From positions 10,665 to 74,664 of the forward strand of contig CAZSNM010000003.1 of assembly GCA_964608455.1 (NCBI GenBank): a DNA stretch of 64,000 bases. Direction: 5' to 3'. Positions 52,048-61,704 of this stretch are shown in pieces (within the stretch, counting starts at the first letter, position 1; each line of letters opens with the position of its first letter). The position numbers were made by a program, and so were the translations under genes. The notes beneath the pieces were generated by a model. It ran no database searches and was not told the DNA's origin. It saw only the letters and a list, made by a program, of their open reading frames with translations. This DNA comes from DTDX01 sp964608455. Lineage in GTDB: Archaea > Thermoproteota > Bathyarchaeia > 40CM-2-53-6 > DTDX01.

Positions 52048-52051
52048 AAAT

Positions 52052-52648
52052 TCACCTTTTAATTAAGTTTAAAAACTCTTTTAATTTACCTTCCTTGCTT
52101 AATTCCTTTATCCAATCAATTTCTCCAAAAACTCCTTTTCTACTCTTTAATTGTTTTAATGCTTCATTAATTAATTTAGATATTTTTTGTTTAGTTGTAT
52201 TTAACTCGCATATTTTATTTGGTAAATTTCTATAAATCTTTAATGCTTCAAATAATGATGCATCAATTAACTCTGCTTCAATATTTTCTAAAATTTTACT
52301 TTTTAAATAACCTTTTTTAGTCAGCCTCTTCTTTAAAATGCTTGGATGACATCTTAAAATAAAAACTTTTTTAACCTGAGTTTTTGGAGCAATAAAAGGT
52401 GAATAATATCCATCTAGAACAATTAATTTATTCATGCGTTTTAAAAAAGAATTAAACCATTTTCTTAATTTCTTAAGATCAACGATGTAAGTGTTTCTTT
52501 CAACATCAAAATTTTTTATAAAATCATTTTTTAAGGCTACTTCACCAACATTAATATAAATACCATTTAATTTTTTAGCTAATGCTTTAGCAAACCTTGT
52601 TTTGCCAACTCCCGGCACCCCTGAAACTAAAATCACTCGTTTCCTCAT
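52052..52648 (-). CDS. Adenylate kinase-like NTPase, AK6/Fap7 family
   Basis: A 198-residue P-loop protein from the ATG at 52648; a start at 52666 would add six residues. The Walker A is SGVPGVGKT, followed by the family NVGEVA and a VLDGYYSPF segment, and LRCHPSILKKRL resembles the LID-associated part. The AK6/Fap7 (hCINAP) family has adenylate kinase-like activity and takes part in small-subunit rRNA maturation with uS11. A C-terminal extension of about 30 residues (IDWIKELSKEGKL) is notable. Confidence 0.85.
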   Translation of the reverse strand: MRKRVILVSGVPGVGKTRFAKALAKKLNGIYINVGEVALKNDFIKNFDVERNTYIVDLKKLRKWFNSFLKRMNKLIVLDGYYSPFIAPKTQVKKVFILRCHPSILKKRLTKKGYLKSKILENIEAELIDASLFEALKIYRNLPNKICELNTTKQKISKLINEALKQLKSRKGVFGEIDWIKELSKEGKLKEFLNLIKR

Positions 52649-52695
52649 ATTAAAAATTTTTTTCATTAATATATTTAAGCTTTTAATTTCTATTT

Positions 52696-53835
52696 TTAAA
52701 TTGCTGTCTCTTCTATAACTGTTTTATATATTGAAAGGGTTTCCTCAACTGTTTTGTCCCATGTAAAAAAATTTTCCACAAGTTTTCTCCCATTTTTACC
52801 CATTTTAACTCTTTCAAATTCATTTTCTAAAAGCCAAATCAAAGCTTCTCCAAGTTTTTTCGAATCTTTAGGTGGAACAAGAATTCCTGTTTCATTATTT
52901 TTCACAACCTCAGGCATAGCGCAATGGTTAAAAGCAACAACAGGTTTACCGCATGCTTGAGCTTCAACTAAAGGAAGACCGAAGCCTTCCCATAAGCTTG
53001 GAAAACAAAAAACATCGCAAGCAGCATAATATAAAGGTAACTCTTTTTCAGAAACGTAACCAGCAAAAATTAAGGCTTGTTTAACTTTTTCTTTAATCAA
53101 AAAATTTTTTATCCTTGGAAAATCGTATCTTGAGGCTCCTACAATCATTAATTTAGCTTTAGGAATACGCTTTAATACATGGCAAAAAGCTTCAAGAAGG
53201 AACATTACTCCTTTATATGGAACTAATCTTCCAACAAACAAAATTAATGGATCATTAATTTTAAATTTATTTTTTACAATTGAGTCGTCTATATATGGAT
53301 TAAATCTATTTACATCTACACCATTATAAACTAAATGGATTTTTGATGAATTAACAAAATATCTTTTTTCTAATTCTTTTTTAAGAAATAGACTTACAGC
53401 TATTATTTTATTAACACTTTTCCCTCTTAAAGCAAAGAAAGTACCTAGTTTATGATCAATCATTTTAATTTTTTGTTTTGGACTACCCCAATATTTTACA
53501 GGTGCGAAACCATGATATGTAAATATATGAGGCAATTTATAAAGAGTTTTCAGGTAATTTCCAACAAATATATCTGGATGATATTGTGTGTGAATTAAGT
53601 CAAAGTTTTTAATTTTTCCGCATGTAGCCATAAATGTAAAATGCCTAATAAATGGAATTCCCCCTAAAGGTGTTTTAACTTTAATAATTGGAATATCATT
53701 AAATTTAACTTCAGAAACTCTTGTGAAAATTGAAACTTCATGACCGAGTTTTATCATTCTGCTGGCTAACTCTTTTATATGATTTGTTTGCCCAGAGCCA
53801 GAAAGCAGGGAGCTTCTAATTATTGCAACTCTCAT
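52696..53835 (-). CDS. Glycosyltransferase family 4
   Basis: A 379-residue GT-B enzyme. The C-terminal nucleotide-sugar site shows LFVGRLVPYKGV, FAGYVSEKELPLYYAACDVFCFPSLWEGFGLP-type sequence with EGFGLPLVEAQACGKPVV, the GT4 E-x7-E motif. N-terminal SGQTNHIKELA and LIHTQYHPDIF match acceptor-side motifs. Retaining transferase; donor unknown, possibly GDP-mannose or UDP-sugar. Lies 11 bases after the next upstream glycosyltransferase gene in a three-gene minus-strand operon. Confidence 0.9.
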   Translation of the reverse strand: MRVAIIRSSLLSGSGQTNHIKELASRMIKLGHEVSIFTRVSEVKFNDIPIIKVKTPLGGIPFIRHFTFMATCGKIKNFDLIHTQYHPDIFVGNYLKTLYKLPHIFTYHGFAPVKYWGSPKQKIKMIDHKLGTFFALRGKSVNKIIAVSLFLKKELEKRYFVNSSKIHLVYNGVDVNRFNPYIDDSIVKNKFKINDPLILFVGRLVPYKGVMFLLEAFCHVLKRIPKAKLMIVGASRYDFPRIKNFLIKEKVKQALIFAGYVSEKELPLYYAACDVFCFPSLWEGFGLPLVEAQACGKPVVAFNHCAMPEVVKNNETGILVPPKDSKKLGEALIWLLENEFERVKMGKNGRKLVENFFTWDKTVEETLSIYKTVIEETAI

Positions 53836-53846
53836 TTTTAATTATT

Positions 53847-55067
53847 TTAAGGTTGATGCAAAACTTCAATTAGGTAAGGTTTTAATTTTCTAAATGTTTC
53901 AGCTTCTTCCTTTACTTTAGTTTCAGCTTCTTCATCTGTCAAGCTTAAAGCTTCCTTGATAAAAAAAGCTACCTTACCAAGCCAAGCGGAATAAAAAGCT
54001 TTTAAAACGCTTAAAGAATCTAATTCTTTTTTAATGTAACTGCTTGCTAAAGAATAAGCTATTTTAGCCCATTTTTCATCTTTTAAATCAAGCTTTAATA
54101 AGCTATCTAATAATTCTTTTGAAAGAAGCTTTTTGAGAGTGCGGAGATTTTCATAAGTTTCTTTTTTAAATTTTAACTTTTGAGTTTTAAAATTTAACAA
54201 TAATGGCTCTGGCTTTAAAAAAGGAAATTTCTCTTTTAATAATGGGACTTTGCAAGTTTTGCTTTTACCAACTTTTTCCCAATATGATTTATATTTAATC
54301 ATGCATTCAAGCATCGAACCAGTCACTTGAATAAACATATTTGTAAGATCCACAGCAGGATCTTTAGGTTCATGAATTTTTGAACCTAAAAAAGCCTCAT
54401 AAATTTTATATCCATTAGCTATTGCTGAATGCGTAATAAAAATATCTATGCCAAAGCGTCTTGTAAAAGAGTTTTCCCATAAAGGACTTTGAAGTAAATC
54501 TTCTACCAGTTTTCTTGATAATGCGAAATCCCCACCAATAGGTTGCCTTAAATCTTTTTCATAAACTCCTTTAGTAAAGGGATAACATAAATGGTTTGTT
54601 ATAGTACCATCAAATTTATCCCTAATATACATAGGAGTTGTTAAATCTCCACCTTTTTTTATAATAGAAGTAAACAAAATTTTAATCCATTCAGGCTTTA
54701 TGCTTCTTAAATCTGAATCTACAATCACCATTGCATCAGAATCGAGATAGAGGCAAGCTTCCATTATAGCCTTAACAGCTGAGCCCTTCCCAGAGATCCC
54801 TTTATATCTACCCAAAATTAAGTTAATCTTACTTGGAAGTTTAAAAGCTTTCGCAACATTTAAAGTTCCATCTACTGAACCTCCATCAGCAATAAAAATT
54901 ATAGATGAAAATTCAGGAAAGAAGTGGGCAAGTCCTAAAGCAGATTGATAAATTACGTAATTTATTGTTGATGCACAGTTATAAGCAGGTATTCCAACTA
55001 TAAGTGATGCTTGCTTAACCTTATTGAATTGTTTTTTTAACTCTTTAGATAACGCAGATTTTACCAT
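53847..55067 (-). CDS. GT-A glycosyltransferase, mannosylglycerate/glucosyl-phosphoglycerate synthase-like
   Basis: A 406-residue GT-A enzyme. N-terminal LIVGIPAYNCAST, FIADGGSVDGT, a basic GISGKGSAVKA and the metal motif VDSD (116-119) lead to the acceptor part LRQPIGGDFALSRKLV and RFGIDIFITHSAI, which resembles GT78 mannosylglycerate synthase and GT81 enzymes. A C-terminal helical region (about 280-400) follows. Probable role: glycosylating glycerate or a glucosylglycerate acceptor. It sits 2 bases after the GpgS-like gene. Confidence 0.75.
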   Translation of the reverse strand: MVKSALSKELKKQFNKVKQASLIVGIPAYNCASTINYVIYQSALGLAHFFPEFSSIIFIADGGSVDGTLNVAKAFKLPSKINLILGRYKGISGKGSAVKAIMEACLYLDSDAMVIVDSDLRSIKPEWIKILFTSIIKKGGDLTTPMYIRDKFDGTITNHLCYPFTKGVYEKDLRQPIGGDFALSRKLVEDLLQSPLWENSFTRRFGIDIFITHSAIANGYKIYEAFLGSKIHEPKDPAVDLTNMFIQVTGSMLECMIKYKSYWEKVGKSKTCKVPLLKEKFPFLKPEPLLLNFKTQKLKFKKETYENLRTLKKLLSKELLDSLLKLDLKDEKWAKIAYSLASSYIKKELDSLSVLKAFYSAWLGKVAFFIKEALSLTDEEAETKVKEEAETFRKLKPYLIEVLHQP

Positions 55068-55069
55068 GA

Positions 55070-56566
55070 TTATATTTTCACCATACCGCTTTTACTTAAA
55101 AGCTCAAGAGTATATGTGGTTGCCCTTCTTCTTAAAAAGTTCCGGAATTTTTGTCCTTCCAAAGTTTTTGTTAACTCCATCCAGGCAGGCATTTTTTTTA
55201 AGGTTCCTATATAGGTTTTTGATTTAAATGCGTAGAATTCTTTATTTAAGATTTCAGCATAACGGTGGATCCTTTCTTTATCTTCCTTTACATCCTTATA
55301 GAATGTTCTCTTAACTTTATGGGCGATTTCAGTTTTTATTTCAGCTTTATCATATAAACTTTGAGAAGCCTCAATAGTTTTATAAGCTTCTTGAAGATAT
55401 TCTTTAATTATTTTTTCATCAAGTATATTAGTTCCAAGCTCGTAAAAAAGTAAATGAATAATTTCTTTAACCATGCTCATTATAGAATCTTCGCTTCTAG
55501 GGAAGTGTTGAAACAAATTTAAATCTACCTCAAAAATCTTATCAATCATGTTTCTTTTCCATAGCTCAATTAAAATTCCTGTTTCCACACTGTAGTTTGA
55601 TGGAAAACTTAAAGATTCTATAAAGCTTCTTTTTCCAGCATATTCGCCTGAAAGGGGATACTTAAGTTTCTCCAACCCCTTTAATATTCCTCTTCTGCTT
55701 AAAACCTTTAGTAAAGGAATTAAAAATAACCTTGAGACTCTTCCACCAATTTTGTAGAAACCTTTTTCCGGAGAGTCAAGATTTACAGATAATCTTGTAT
55801 AGTATGCTTTGGTTAACTCAACTTTAAATTTTTCATCTTGAAAAGTTTTTAAAAGTGGTTTAATTAATGAGGAAACTTGCCATTCTTCAAGATTTTTAAT
55901 ATCGCTATCCAAAAATAGAATTATATCGCCTAAGGATGCTCCTACTCCAAGCCATAAACCTGCTCCCTTACCAGCAGGGATTCCTTCAGGCAAAATATTC
56001 AGTTTCTTTGCAGTTAAGCATATTTGAGGATCTAATTGATGAATAATTTTAAAAGCAAAATCGTAAAGGCCTAATTTAGCTTTATCTTTTAAAGCTGGAA
56101 ATTTATTTAGTAGATTTACCTGCTCATAAAAAAGGGGAATTTTTCTATACGCTGAAGCTACCAATTGCTTTACTAATGATTCATCAATACCCATTTTTTT
56201 AGTTCTACTTCCATCCACAATAACAATTTCGTCAATCAAACCCTTTGATAAAAGTTGATTAAGAACTGTTAATTCATCCCTTATAACTTCATATCTATAT
56301 CCATAAAGGTCTTCCAGAGATGAAAGAAATGTTGGAATTATAGCTGAGACATTAATGGGATAAGAAAACTCTAATTCATCTTTTAAAACTGTAGACTGTT
56401 TAAGCATTAAAGCCTCTTCAGTAACACTTAAACGTCTTTTATGGGTAAGTTTCTCTACAAACCTGTAAAATTGTTTTTTGATGCTTAACTTCAATTTTTG
56501 CACATCAACAGTTTTAAGAATTTTATAAAATAAAAAATTAACGGTTCTAAAAAGAGTAAAGCGCAA
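55070..56566 (-). CDS. Glucosyl-3-phosphoglycerate synthase-like glycosyltransferase (GT81)
   Basis: A 498-residue GT-A protein resembling GpgS, which transfers glucose to 3-phosphoglycerate. Evidence: ISAIIP-like start of the fold (SAIIPTF), VDGSRTKKMG, IPAGKGAGLWLG, the DxD motif LDSD (219-222), and KYPLSGEYAGKRSFIESL with NYSVETGILIEL, close to the GpgS acceptor region PLAGEYAGRR. The N-terminal about 65 residues are an extension. First gene of the minus-strand operon, divergent from a GT4 gene. Confidence 0.78.
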   Translation of the reverse strand: MRFTLFRTVNFLFYKILKTVDVQKLKLSIKKQFYRFVEKLTHKRRLSVTEEALMLKQSTVLKDELEFSYPINVSAIIPTFLSSLEDLYGYRYEVIRDELTVLNQLLSKGLIDEIVIVDGSRTKKMGIDESLVKQLVASAYRKIPLFYEQVNLLNKFPALKDKAKLGLYDFAFKIIHQLDPQICLTAKKLNILPEGIPAGKGAGLWLGVGASLGDIILFLDSDIKNLEEWQVSSLIKPLLKTFQDEKFKVELTKAYYTRLSVNLDSPEKGFYKIGGRVSRLFLIPLLKVLSRRGILKGLEKLKYPLSGEYAGKRSFIESLSFPSNYSVETGILIELWKRNMIDKIFEVDLNLFQHFPRSEDSIMSMVKEIIHLLFYELGTNILDEKIIKEYLQEAYKTIEASQSLYDKAEIKTEIAHKVKRTFYKDVKEDKERIHRYAEILNKEFYAFKSKTYIGTLKKMPAWMELTKTLEGQKFRNFLRRRATTYTLELLSKSGMVKI

Positions 56567-56659
56567 TTCACACAGTTAACTACCTATGAGGCAAAAATTT
56601 TTATTAAATTCTTTTTAAGATTTCTTAGAAGGTAATTGTCAAAAAATAGAGGGGATAAA

Positions 56660-57922
56660 TTGAAGAAGATTGGAATTATTCATTATACTGCCCCAGAAAA
56701 AGAAGTAGGTGGTGTTGAGGCAGTTATAGAGGCGCATACTCGCTATTTAACTAAAAAAGGTTTTGAGATTCACTTAATTTATGGTGATGGAGGGGGATTA
56801 GAATATAAAAATTTAATTGAATATAAGATTCCACTGCTTTCAGCTACTCACCCATTAATTGAAAAAATTCAAGATGAAATCCTTAAGGAGCATAAAGAAA
56901 CTTTAAAGTTTAAAGAGTTAAAGGATAGAATTAAAGAAGAGTTATTTGAAGTTGTTTCTGAATTAAACACATGTATAATTCATAATATTCCCTCAATGCA
57001 CTTTAATTTTGCAGCTACAGCAGCCATAAATGAGTTGGTGGATGAATTAAGTAAAGTTAAATTTATTTTTTGGCTTCATGATAGTGCATTAATTAGAGAA
57101 GAGTTTAAAAATGATATTAAAAAATTTCCGTTCAATCTTTTGCATTATAAAAATCCCAAAATAACTTATGTTACTCCAACAAAATTTAGAGCAAATGAAT
57201 ATGCTCAATTACCTGAAGAATACAGAATTCAAAATGCAATTGTTATTCCAAATGGAGTTGATGTAGAAGAGTATGTTAAGATTGATGAAATAACAAAACT
57301 ACTTATGAAGAAGCTTGGTTTATCTTTTGAAGATTATATTTTGGTTACTCCTGTGAGAGTAACTCCAAGAAAAAATATAGAGCTTGCAATTTTTGTACTT
57401 GATGAATTAAAACATTTAATGGAGTTAGCTAAATCAGTCAAACTTTTAATCACAGGACCTCCAGATCATCAAGCAAAAAAGATGGGGATAGCTTATTTAG
57501 ATTATCTTCAAGAATTAATTGCTAGAAGGGAACTTCAAGAAAATGTAATTTTTTGCCATAACCTTATTGGTCAAAGAAGGGAATATGAAAATGGAGAAAT
57601 AAAGAAATGGAGCGTTGCAGATGTTTATAATATTGCTGATTTAATTTTTATTCCAAGCAAGGAAGAGGGGTTTGGATTACCAGTTATAGAGGCTGGTGCA
57701 TCTCGAAAGCCAATATTTTGCTCTAGAATTCCTCCTTTTCAAGAGCTTATAAGAGATGATATAGAAGGCTATATGTTTGATTTAAATGATGATCCTAAAA
57801 GCATAGCATTCAGGATTTATAGAGAATTTTTGACAGATAAAGTGGAGGCAAACTTTAACAATGTTATAAAAAGATTTAGTTGGGATGCAATAATAGAGAA
57901 AAGAATTATACCTCTTCTTTAA
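56660..57922 (+). CDS. Glycosyltransferase family 4, possibly glycosylglycerate-pathway
   Basis: A 420-residue GT-B enzyme. The start is set at the TTG at 56660, preceded by GAGGGG; an upstream TTG at 56636 adds eight residues. IGIIHYTAPEKEVGGVEAVIEAH opens it, with VTPVRVTPRKNIELA and SKEEGFGLPVIEAGASRKPIF as the GT4 donor site. The divergent neighbour is a GpgS-like gene and a HAD phosphatase follows convergently. That set parallels the two-step mannosylglucosylglycerate route, but the sugar is not provable here. Confidence 0.87.
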   Translation: MKKIGIIHYTAPEKEVGGVEAVIEAHTRYLTKKGFEIHLIYGDGGGLEYKNLIEYKIPLLSATHPLIEKIQDEILKEHKETLKFKELKDRIKEELFEVVSELNTCIIHNIPSMHFNFAATAAINELVDELSKVKFIFWLHDSALIREEFKNDIKKFPFNLLHYKNPKITYVTPTKFRANEYAQLPEEYRIQNAIVIPNGVDVEEYVKIDEITKLLMKKLGLSFEDYILVTPVRVTPRKNIELAIFVLDELKHLMELAKSVKLLITGPPDHQAKKMGIAYLDYLQELIARRELQENVIFCHNLIGQRREYENGEIKKWSVADVYNIADLIFIPSKEEGFGLPVIEAGASRKPIFCSRIPPFQELIRDDIEGYMFDLNDDPKSIAFRIYREFLTDKVEANFNNVIKRFSWDAIIEKRIIPLL

Positions 57923-57926
57923 AAAA

Positions 57927-58585
57927 TTAGAAATTTAAGCTTTCCTCAAGAAAATTTATTACTTCCTGAAAGCTTAAAGCTATTTTATGCGCTTTTTCTT
58001 TTAATGCATCGCTTTTCGGTTTATAAGCTATAGCTATATCTGCTCCTGTGAAACCACATAAATCTGAATCGCTATCCCCTATGCAAATGCTAACTCCATT
58101 AAAAAGCTGTTTAAGCTTATTTAAATACCATAATTTGCATACAGTAAATTCTCTACACCCTTGAATTTTCATGCAACGTCGTTTAGTGAGAACTCTTCCA
58201 GTTATTAAACCATTTTTAAACTCAAGAAGGTTTCCATAAACAATGTCTGCGCCAAGCCTTTTAGCCAGGTTTTCTCCAAGAAATTGAAAAGAGTCTGTAA
58301 CAATAGCAGTCATAAAGTTTCGTTTCTTAAGATAACTTATAAATTGCTCCGCATTAGGCTCTAAAGGAATTAAAGAAAAAATATCCTCAAGCTCTTTTTT
58401 ACTTTTTCCAGCTAAAAGTTTAACTATTTTTTCAGTTATTTTATAAGCTGGAACTGTCAAGCTTAACTCATTTATTTTTTCAAGCTCATTAAGAAGGTTA
58501 AATTTGTTAAAAAAACATCAATAGAACGTTTTGTTAAAAGCGTTCCATCCATATCTATAATAACTACACCTGCAAATTTTTTCAT
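57927..58585 (-). CDS. HAD phosphatase (SerB-like) with a frameshift at a T7 run
   Basis: From the ATG at 58585 (GGGGGG upstream) the frame encodes GVVIIDMDGTLL, HAD motif I, then needs a shift at 58509-58515, a run of seven T on the minus strand, to continue as NELEKINELSLTVPAYKITEK and on through motif II (AIVTDSFQFLG) and CIGDSDSDLCGF (motif III/IV) to 57927. Eight T would restore one frame. The likely cause is a homopolymer error; slippage-based frameshifting is the alternative. It could dephosphorylate glycosyl-phosphoglycerate, given its neighbours. Confidence 0.7.
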
Positions 58586-58695
58586 TTATTTCCCCCCCAT
58601 AATAATCGAAAAATTTAATTAGTAAGATGAAAAAATATAAGTTTAAATCACTTCTAAGGTTTTTGTTTCTTTTGTACTGAAAGGAGTTGAAAGGA

Positions 58696-59424
58696 ATGAA
58701 TTTTATTCCAGAATTATGGGTTAAAATTACTAATTTTATTATTGAATTACTCCCTAAACTTGCTGGCGCCATAATAACGTTAATCATAGGTTGGATTGTT
58801 GGAAGAGCTCTTGGAAAAGCTGTTTCGCATATTATTGAAAAAACTAGAATAGGGATACCTTTAAAAAGAACAATTATTGGGAGAGCTTTAGAAAATGCTG
58901 GAATAACAATAAGTAAATTTTTTGAATTGATTATTAGATGGTTTATATATTTGATTGCAATTTTAGCAGCGGTGGATATTTTAAATATTGAGGCTTTAAG
59001 CAAATTTATAGGGTTAATTGTTCAATACATTCCGAATTTTTTAGCAGGAATAATAATTTTGCTTGCGGGTTTAATGATTGCAGATTTTGTTAGTGATGCT
59101 GTAACAGCAATTGGTAAAGAAGCAAAAATAGAGTTTGTCGGATTCCTATCAATCATAATAAGGGCAACATTATATTTCGTTGCAATAGTGATAGGATTAA
59201 CCGTGATGAAAATTGATGTATCCCTTTTATATATATTTGCTAATGCTTTAGCTTGGGGAATAGCAATTGGTGTTGGAGCAGCATTAGGGATAGCGTTAGG
59301 ATTTGGATTAAAAGATTACGTTGCTAAAAATGCTGAAAAATGGTTTAAGGGATTTGTAGAAACGACAAGGAAAGCTGAAGATTTTTGGAGTTGGTATACG
59401 AGAAAGGAGAAAGGAGAAGCATAA
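58696..59424 (+). CDS. Small MscS-like / TM-helix-repeat membrane protein
   Basis: A 242-residue protein from the ATG at 58696, preceded by GGAG; an in-frame TTG at 58687 is less likely. Repeats of the form LLPKLAGAIITLIIGWIVGRALGK and YIPNFLAGIIILLAGLMIADF are the conserved TM-helix of mechanosensitive-channel-related proteins, followed by three more hydrophobic helices. The large beta domain of MscS is absent. It may be an osmotic release channel, consistent with nearby compatible-solute genes. Confidence 0.72.
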   Translation: MNFIPELWVKITNFIIELLPKLAGAIITLIIGWIVGRALGKAVSHIIEKTRIGIPLKRTIIGRALENAGITISKFFELIIRWFIYLIAILAAVDILNIEALSKFIGLIVQYIPNFLAGIIILLAGLMIADFVSDAVTAIGKEAKIEFVGFLSIIIRATLYFVAIVIGLTVMKIDVSLLYIFANALAWGIAIGVGAALGIALGFGLKDYVAKNAEKWFKGFVETTRKAEDFWSWYTRKEKGEA

Positions 59425-59634
59425 TTTGCTTTGGAAGTGCATATACGAATTTGAAGATGTTATTCTCAAATATATAACAATTTTGGCTGACTTGTTTAGT
59501 TTTTAGATGAGGGGATGTGAGTAATAAGGCTCAAGAAAATATGTTTTGTAAAGTGAAGTAGTTAATTTTTTCTAATTAAATAAATTAAGTTTATAAAGCG
59601 GAGGGTTTATGTAGCTTCAAAATGAGGAGAAAAA

Positions 59635-60657
59635 TTGGTTTACGTAAAGGTTATGGAAGGAGATTTTCTTTTAACAGTGGATAAGCTTTTCTTTGATGTT
59701 AAAGGGCATCTACATCCACCTGATCGAATAATAAGTTTTATTCGCTATTATCCAAACAAAAAAGGAACACGTATAATTAATAATGAAAGATATGCGAAAG
59801 TTTATGATTTAAAAAAGAGATTTAAATTTCTTGAAAAGAAATATCCAATTTATATTTATTACGATGAGGTTTTTCACTCTAAAATGCAAGGCGTTCCGAT
59901 AGACATGATTAATAAAATTTATTACCCTAGAGAAAAAATTAAAGAGTTGATAACAAAGAGTAGTAAATTAAAAATTGAGGATGATGTTTTAAGTTTAATT
60001 CAAAGTTTAGCTGAAAATTCTGGTCAAGCAATAGATGATTTTGGGATTACAGGTTCAATATTAATAAATTTGTTTACAGATGAGTCCGATATAGACGTGA
60101 TTGTTTATGGATTTAAAACTGCAATTAAAGTTTATGAAACCTTAAAAAACTTGATTCATGAAAAAAAAGAGTTTAAACCATGCAATAAAAAAGAGCTTTA
60201 TAAAATTTATTTAAATAGAAGGATGAATGAAACTTTAAGTTTTAAAGATTTTTGTAATAATGAGAAAAACAAGGTTTTACAAGGAAAATTTCATGAAAGA
60301 TCTTATTTTATAAGATGCGTTAAGAATTGGAATGAAATAAAAGAGACTTATGGGGATAAAGTTTATTATCCAATGGGATTAAGCAAAATTGAAGCTGTAA
60401 TCATTAATGATGAAGAAAAAATTTTAACACCGTGTAAATATGAAGTTTCAAATGTTAAAGTTTTATTTGGAAAAAAAGAGTCAATAAAAGAAGTTGTTTC
60501 TTTTAGAGGTAGATTTTGTGAGGCGGCTTCCGTTGGAGATAAAATAATTGCTAGAGGGAAACTTGAAAAGGTAGTCGATAAGAGTAATGGTGAGTTTTAC
60601 CGATTAGTTTTGGGAGAAAGCAATAAAGATTTCTTAATCGTTAAAGAGAGAGGATAA
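59635..60657 (+). CDS. Nucleotidyltransferase-fold protein, paralogue 1
   Basis: A 340-residue protein. The central domain has the Pol beta-type signature GS (140-141) in ITGSILINLFT followed by D-x-D (152-154) in SDIDVIVYG. An N-terminal domain with GHLHPPDRIISFIRYYP and a C-terminal beta-rich, OB-like region (about 250-340) with GDKIIARGKLEKV complete it. The layout resembles archaeal predicted nucleotidyltransferases (COG1665-like). Reaction and target are unknown. It is followed after 3 bases by a paralogue, and a third copy lies at 62714-63805. Confidence 0.75.
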   Translation: MVYVKVMEGDFLLTVDKLFFDVKGHLHPPDRIISFIRYYPNKKGTRIINNERYAKVYDLKKRFKFLEKKYPIYIYYDEVFHSKMQGVPIDMINKIYYPREKIKELITKSSKLKIEDDVLSLIQSLAENSGQAIDDFGITGSILINLFTDESDIDVIVYGFKTAIKVYETLKNLIHEKKEFKPCNKKELYKIYLNRRMNETLSFKDFCNNEKNKVLQGKFHERSYFIRCVKNWNEIKETYGDKVYYPMGLSKIEAVIINDEEKILTPCKYEVSNVKVLFGKKESIKEVVSFRGRFCEAASVGDKIIARGKLEKVVDKSNGEFYRLVLGESNKDFLIVKERG

Positions 60658-60660
60658 GGT

Positions 60661-61704
60661 TTGAGAGGTTTTAGAGATAGAGATTACATCAAAACCCTAG
60701 AAGGTTTATACTTTACAGTTTTAGGAAATATTCATCCAAAGGATAAAGTTATAGCTTATTTAAAATATGCACCATCAAATAAGGGAATTTGGGGGAAAGC
60801 TCCCTACCTTTATGATAGACCAATTAAAGACTATACTGTGCATAACGTAAATAAAATGATGAAGTTTTTAAGCAATCATTATCCTCAATATATTAATGAA
60901 GTTTTCAATATAAAGTTTTCAGCTGTACCATATAAAAACATAGCTGTTCATTATAAACCTGAAGAAAAACTTCAAGAATTGATTAATTTAAAAGTTAAAG
61001 ATAAGCTTCAAAGAAAAACTGTTAAATTGGCTTCAATGCTTTCTAAAGAAAGTGGAGTACCTATTGAAAATTTCGGCGTTACAGGTTCAATATTGATTAA
61101 TTTACATAATCTAAAGTTTTCTGATATAGATTTGACTGTTTATGGAAAAGAGAATAGTTTAGCTATTAAAGAATCCTTAAAAAACATTTTTTTAAAAAAT
61201 AAAAGCGAAATTAAAAAGTTTTCTATTAAAGATTTTAAGGAATGGTATAAAGAGAAGGGTTCACTCTATCCTTTAACTTTTAAAGAAGCTTTAACTATTT
61301 TTGAAAGAGCTTGGAATAAAGGAAAATTTCATGAAACACCTTTTTCTATACATCCTGTTAAAATTGAAAATGAAGTTAAAGAGGAATTTGATGAAGAAAA
61401 ATATTTTTCATTAGGATTAGTTACTGTTAAAACAAAAATTATTGATGCAAATGAGTCCTTTTTTATGCCTGGAAAATACAAGGTTGATTTTAAATTAAAG
61501 CATAATAATGAGGAGATTAAAGTTGAAGAAATCGTAACTTTTGAAGGTTTTTATGCTGGAATAGCTGAAGCTGGCGAGGAGGTTTTAATTAAAGGAAAGT
61601 TAGAAAGGGTTGAAAATAAAAATAGAAATAAAATTTATTTTAGAATCGTTATAGGTTCATTTGAAGCTAAGGGAAAGGATTACATAAAGATTTTTAAGGA
61701 TTAG
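60661..61704 (+). CDS. Nucleotidyltransferase-fold protein, paralogue 2
   Basis: A 347-residue tandem paralogue of the preceding gene. The same three regions are present: GNIHPKDKVIAYLKYAP in the N-terminus, VTGSILINLH (GS 142-143) with SDIDLTVYG (D155, D157), and a C-terminal region with GEEVLIKGKLERV. Catalytic acidic residues are kept, so it is probably active. A TTG start lies 3 bases after the first gene. Its end overlaps the convergent ftr gene by 11 bases. Confidence 0.75.
   Translation: MRGFRDRDYIKTLEGLYFTVLGNIHPKDKVIAYLKYAPSNKGIWGKAPYLYDRPIKDYTVHNVNKMMKFLSNHYPQYINEVFNIKFSAVPYKNIAVHYKPEEKLQELINLKVKDKLQRKTVKLASMLSKESGVPIENFGVTGSILINLHNLKFSDIDLTVYGKENSLAIKESLKNIFLKNKSEIKKFSIKDFKEWYKEKGSLYPLTFKEALTIFERAWNKGKFHETPFSIHPVKIENEVKEEFDEEKYFSLGLVTVKTKIIDANESFFMPGKYKVDFKLKHNNEEIKVEEIVTFEGFYAGIAEAGEEVLIKGKLERVENKNRNKIYFRIVIGSFEAKGKDYIKIFKD

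Noticed and set aside
58518..59003. 161-codon minus-strand frame covering the start of the MscS-like gene
   Set aside because: It is the reverse complement of a hydrophobic protein, with no family resemblance; its last codons merely overlap the true HAD N-terminus in another frame.
59425..59634. Possible C/D-box small RNA before the first nucleotidyltransferase gene
   Set aside because: Only partial matches to the C box and no matching D box at proper distance were found.
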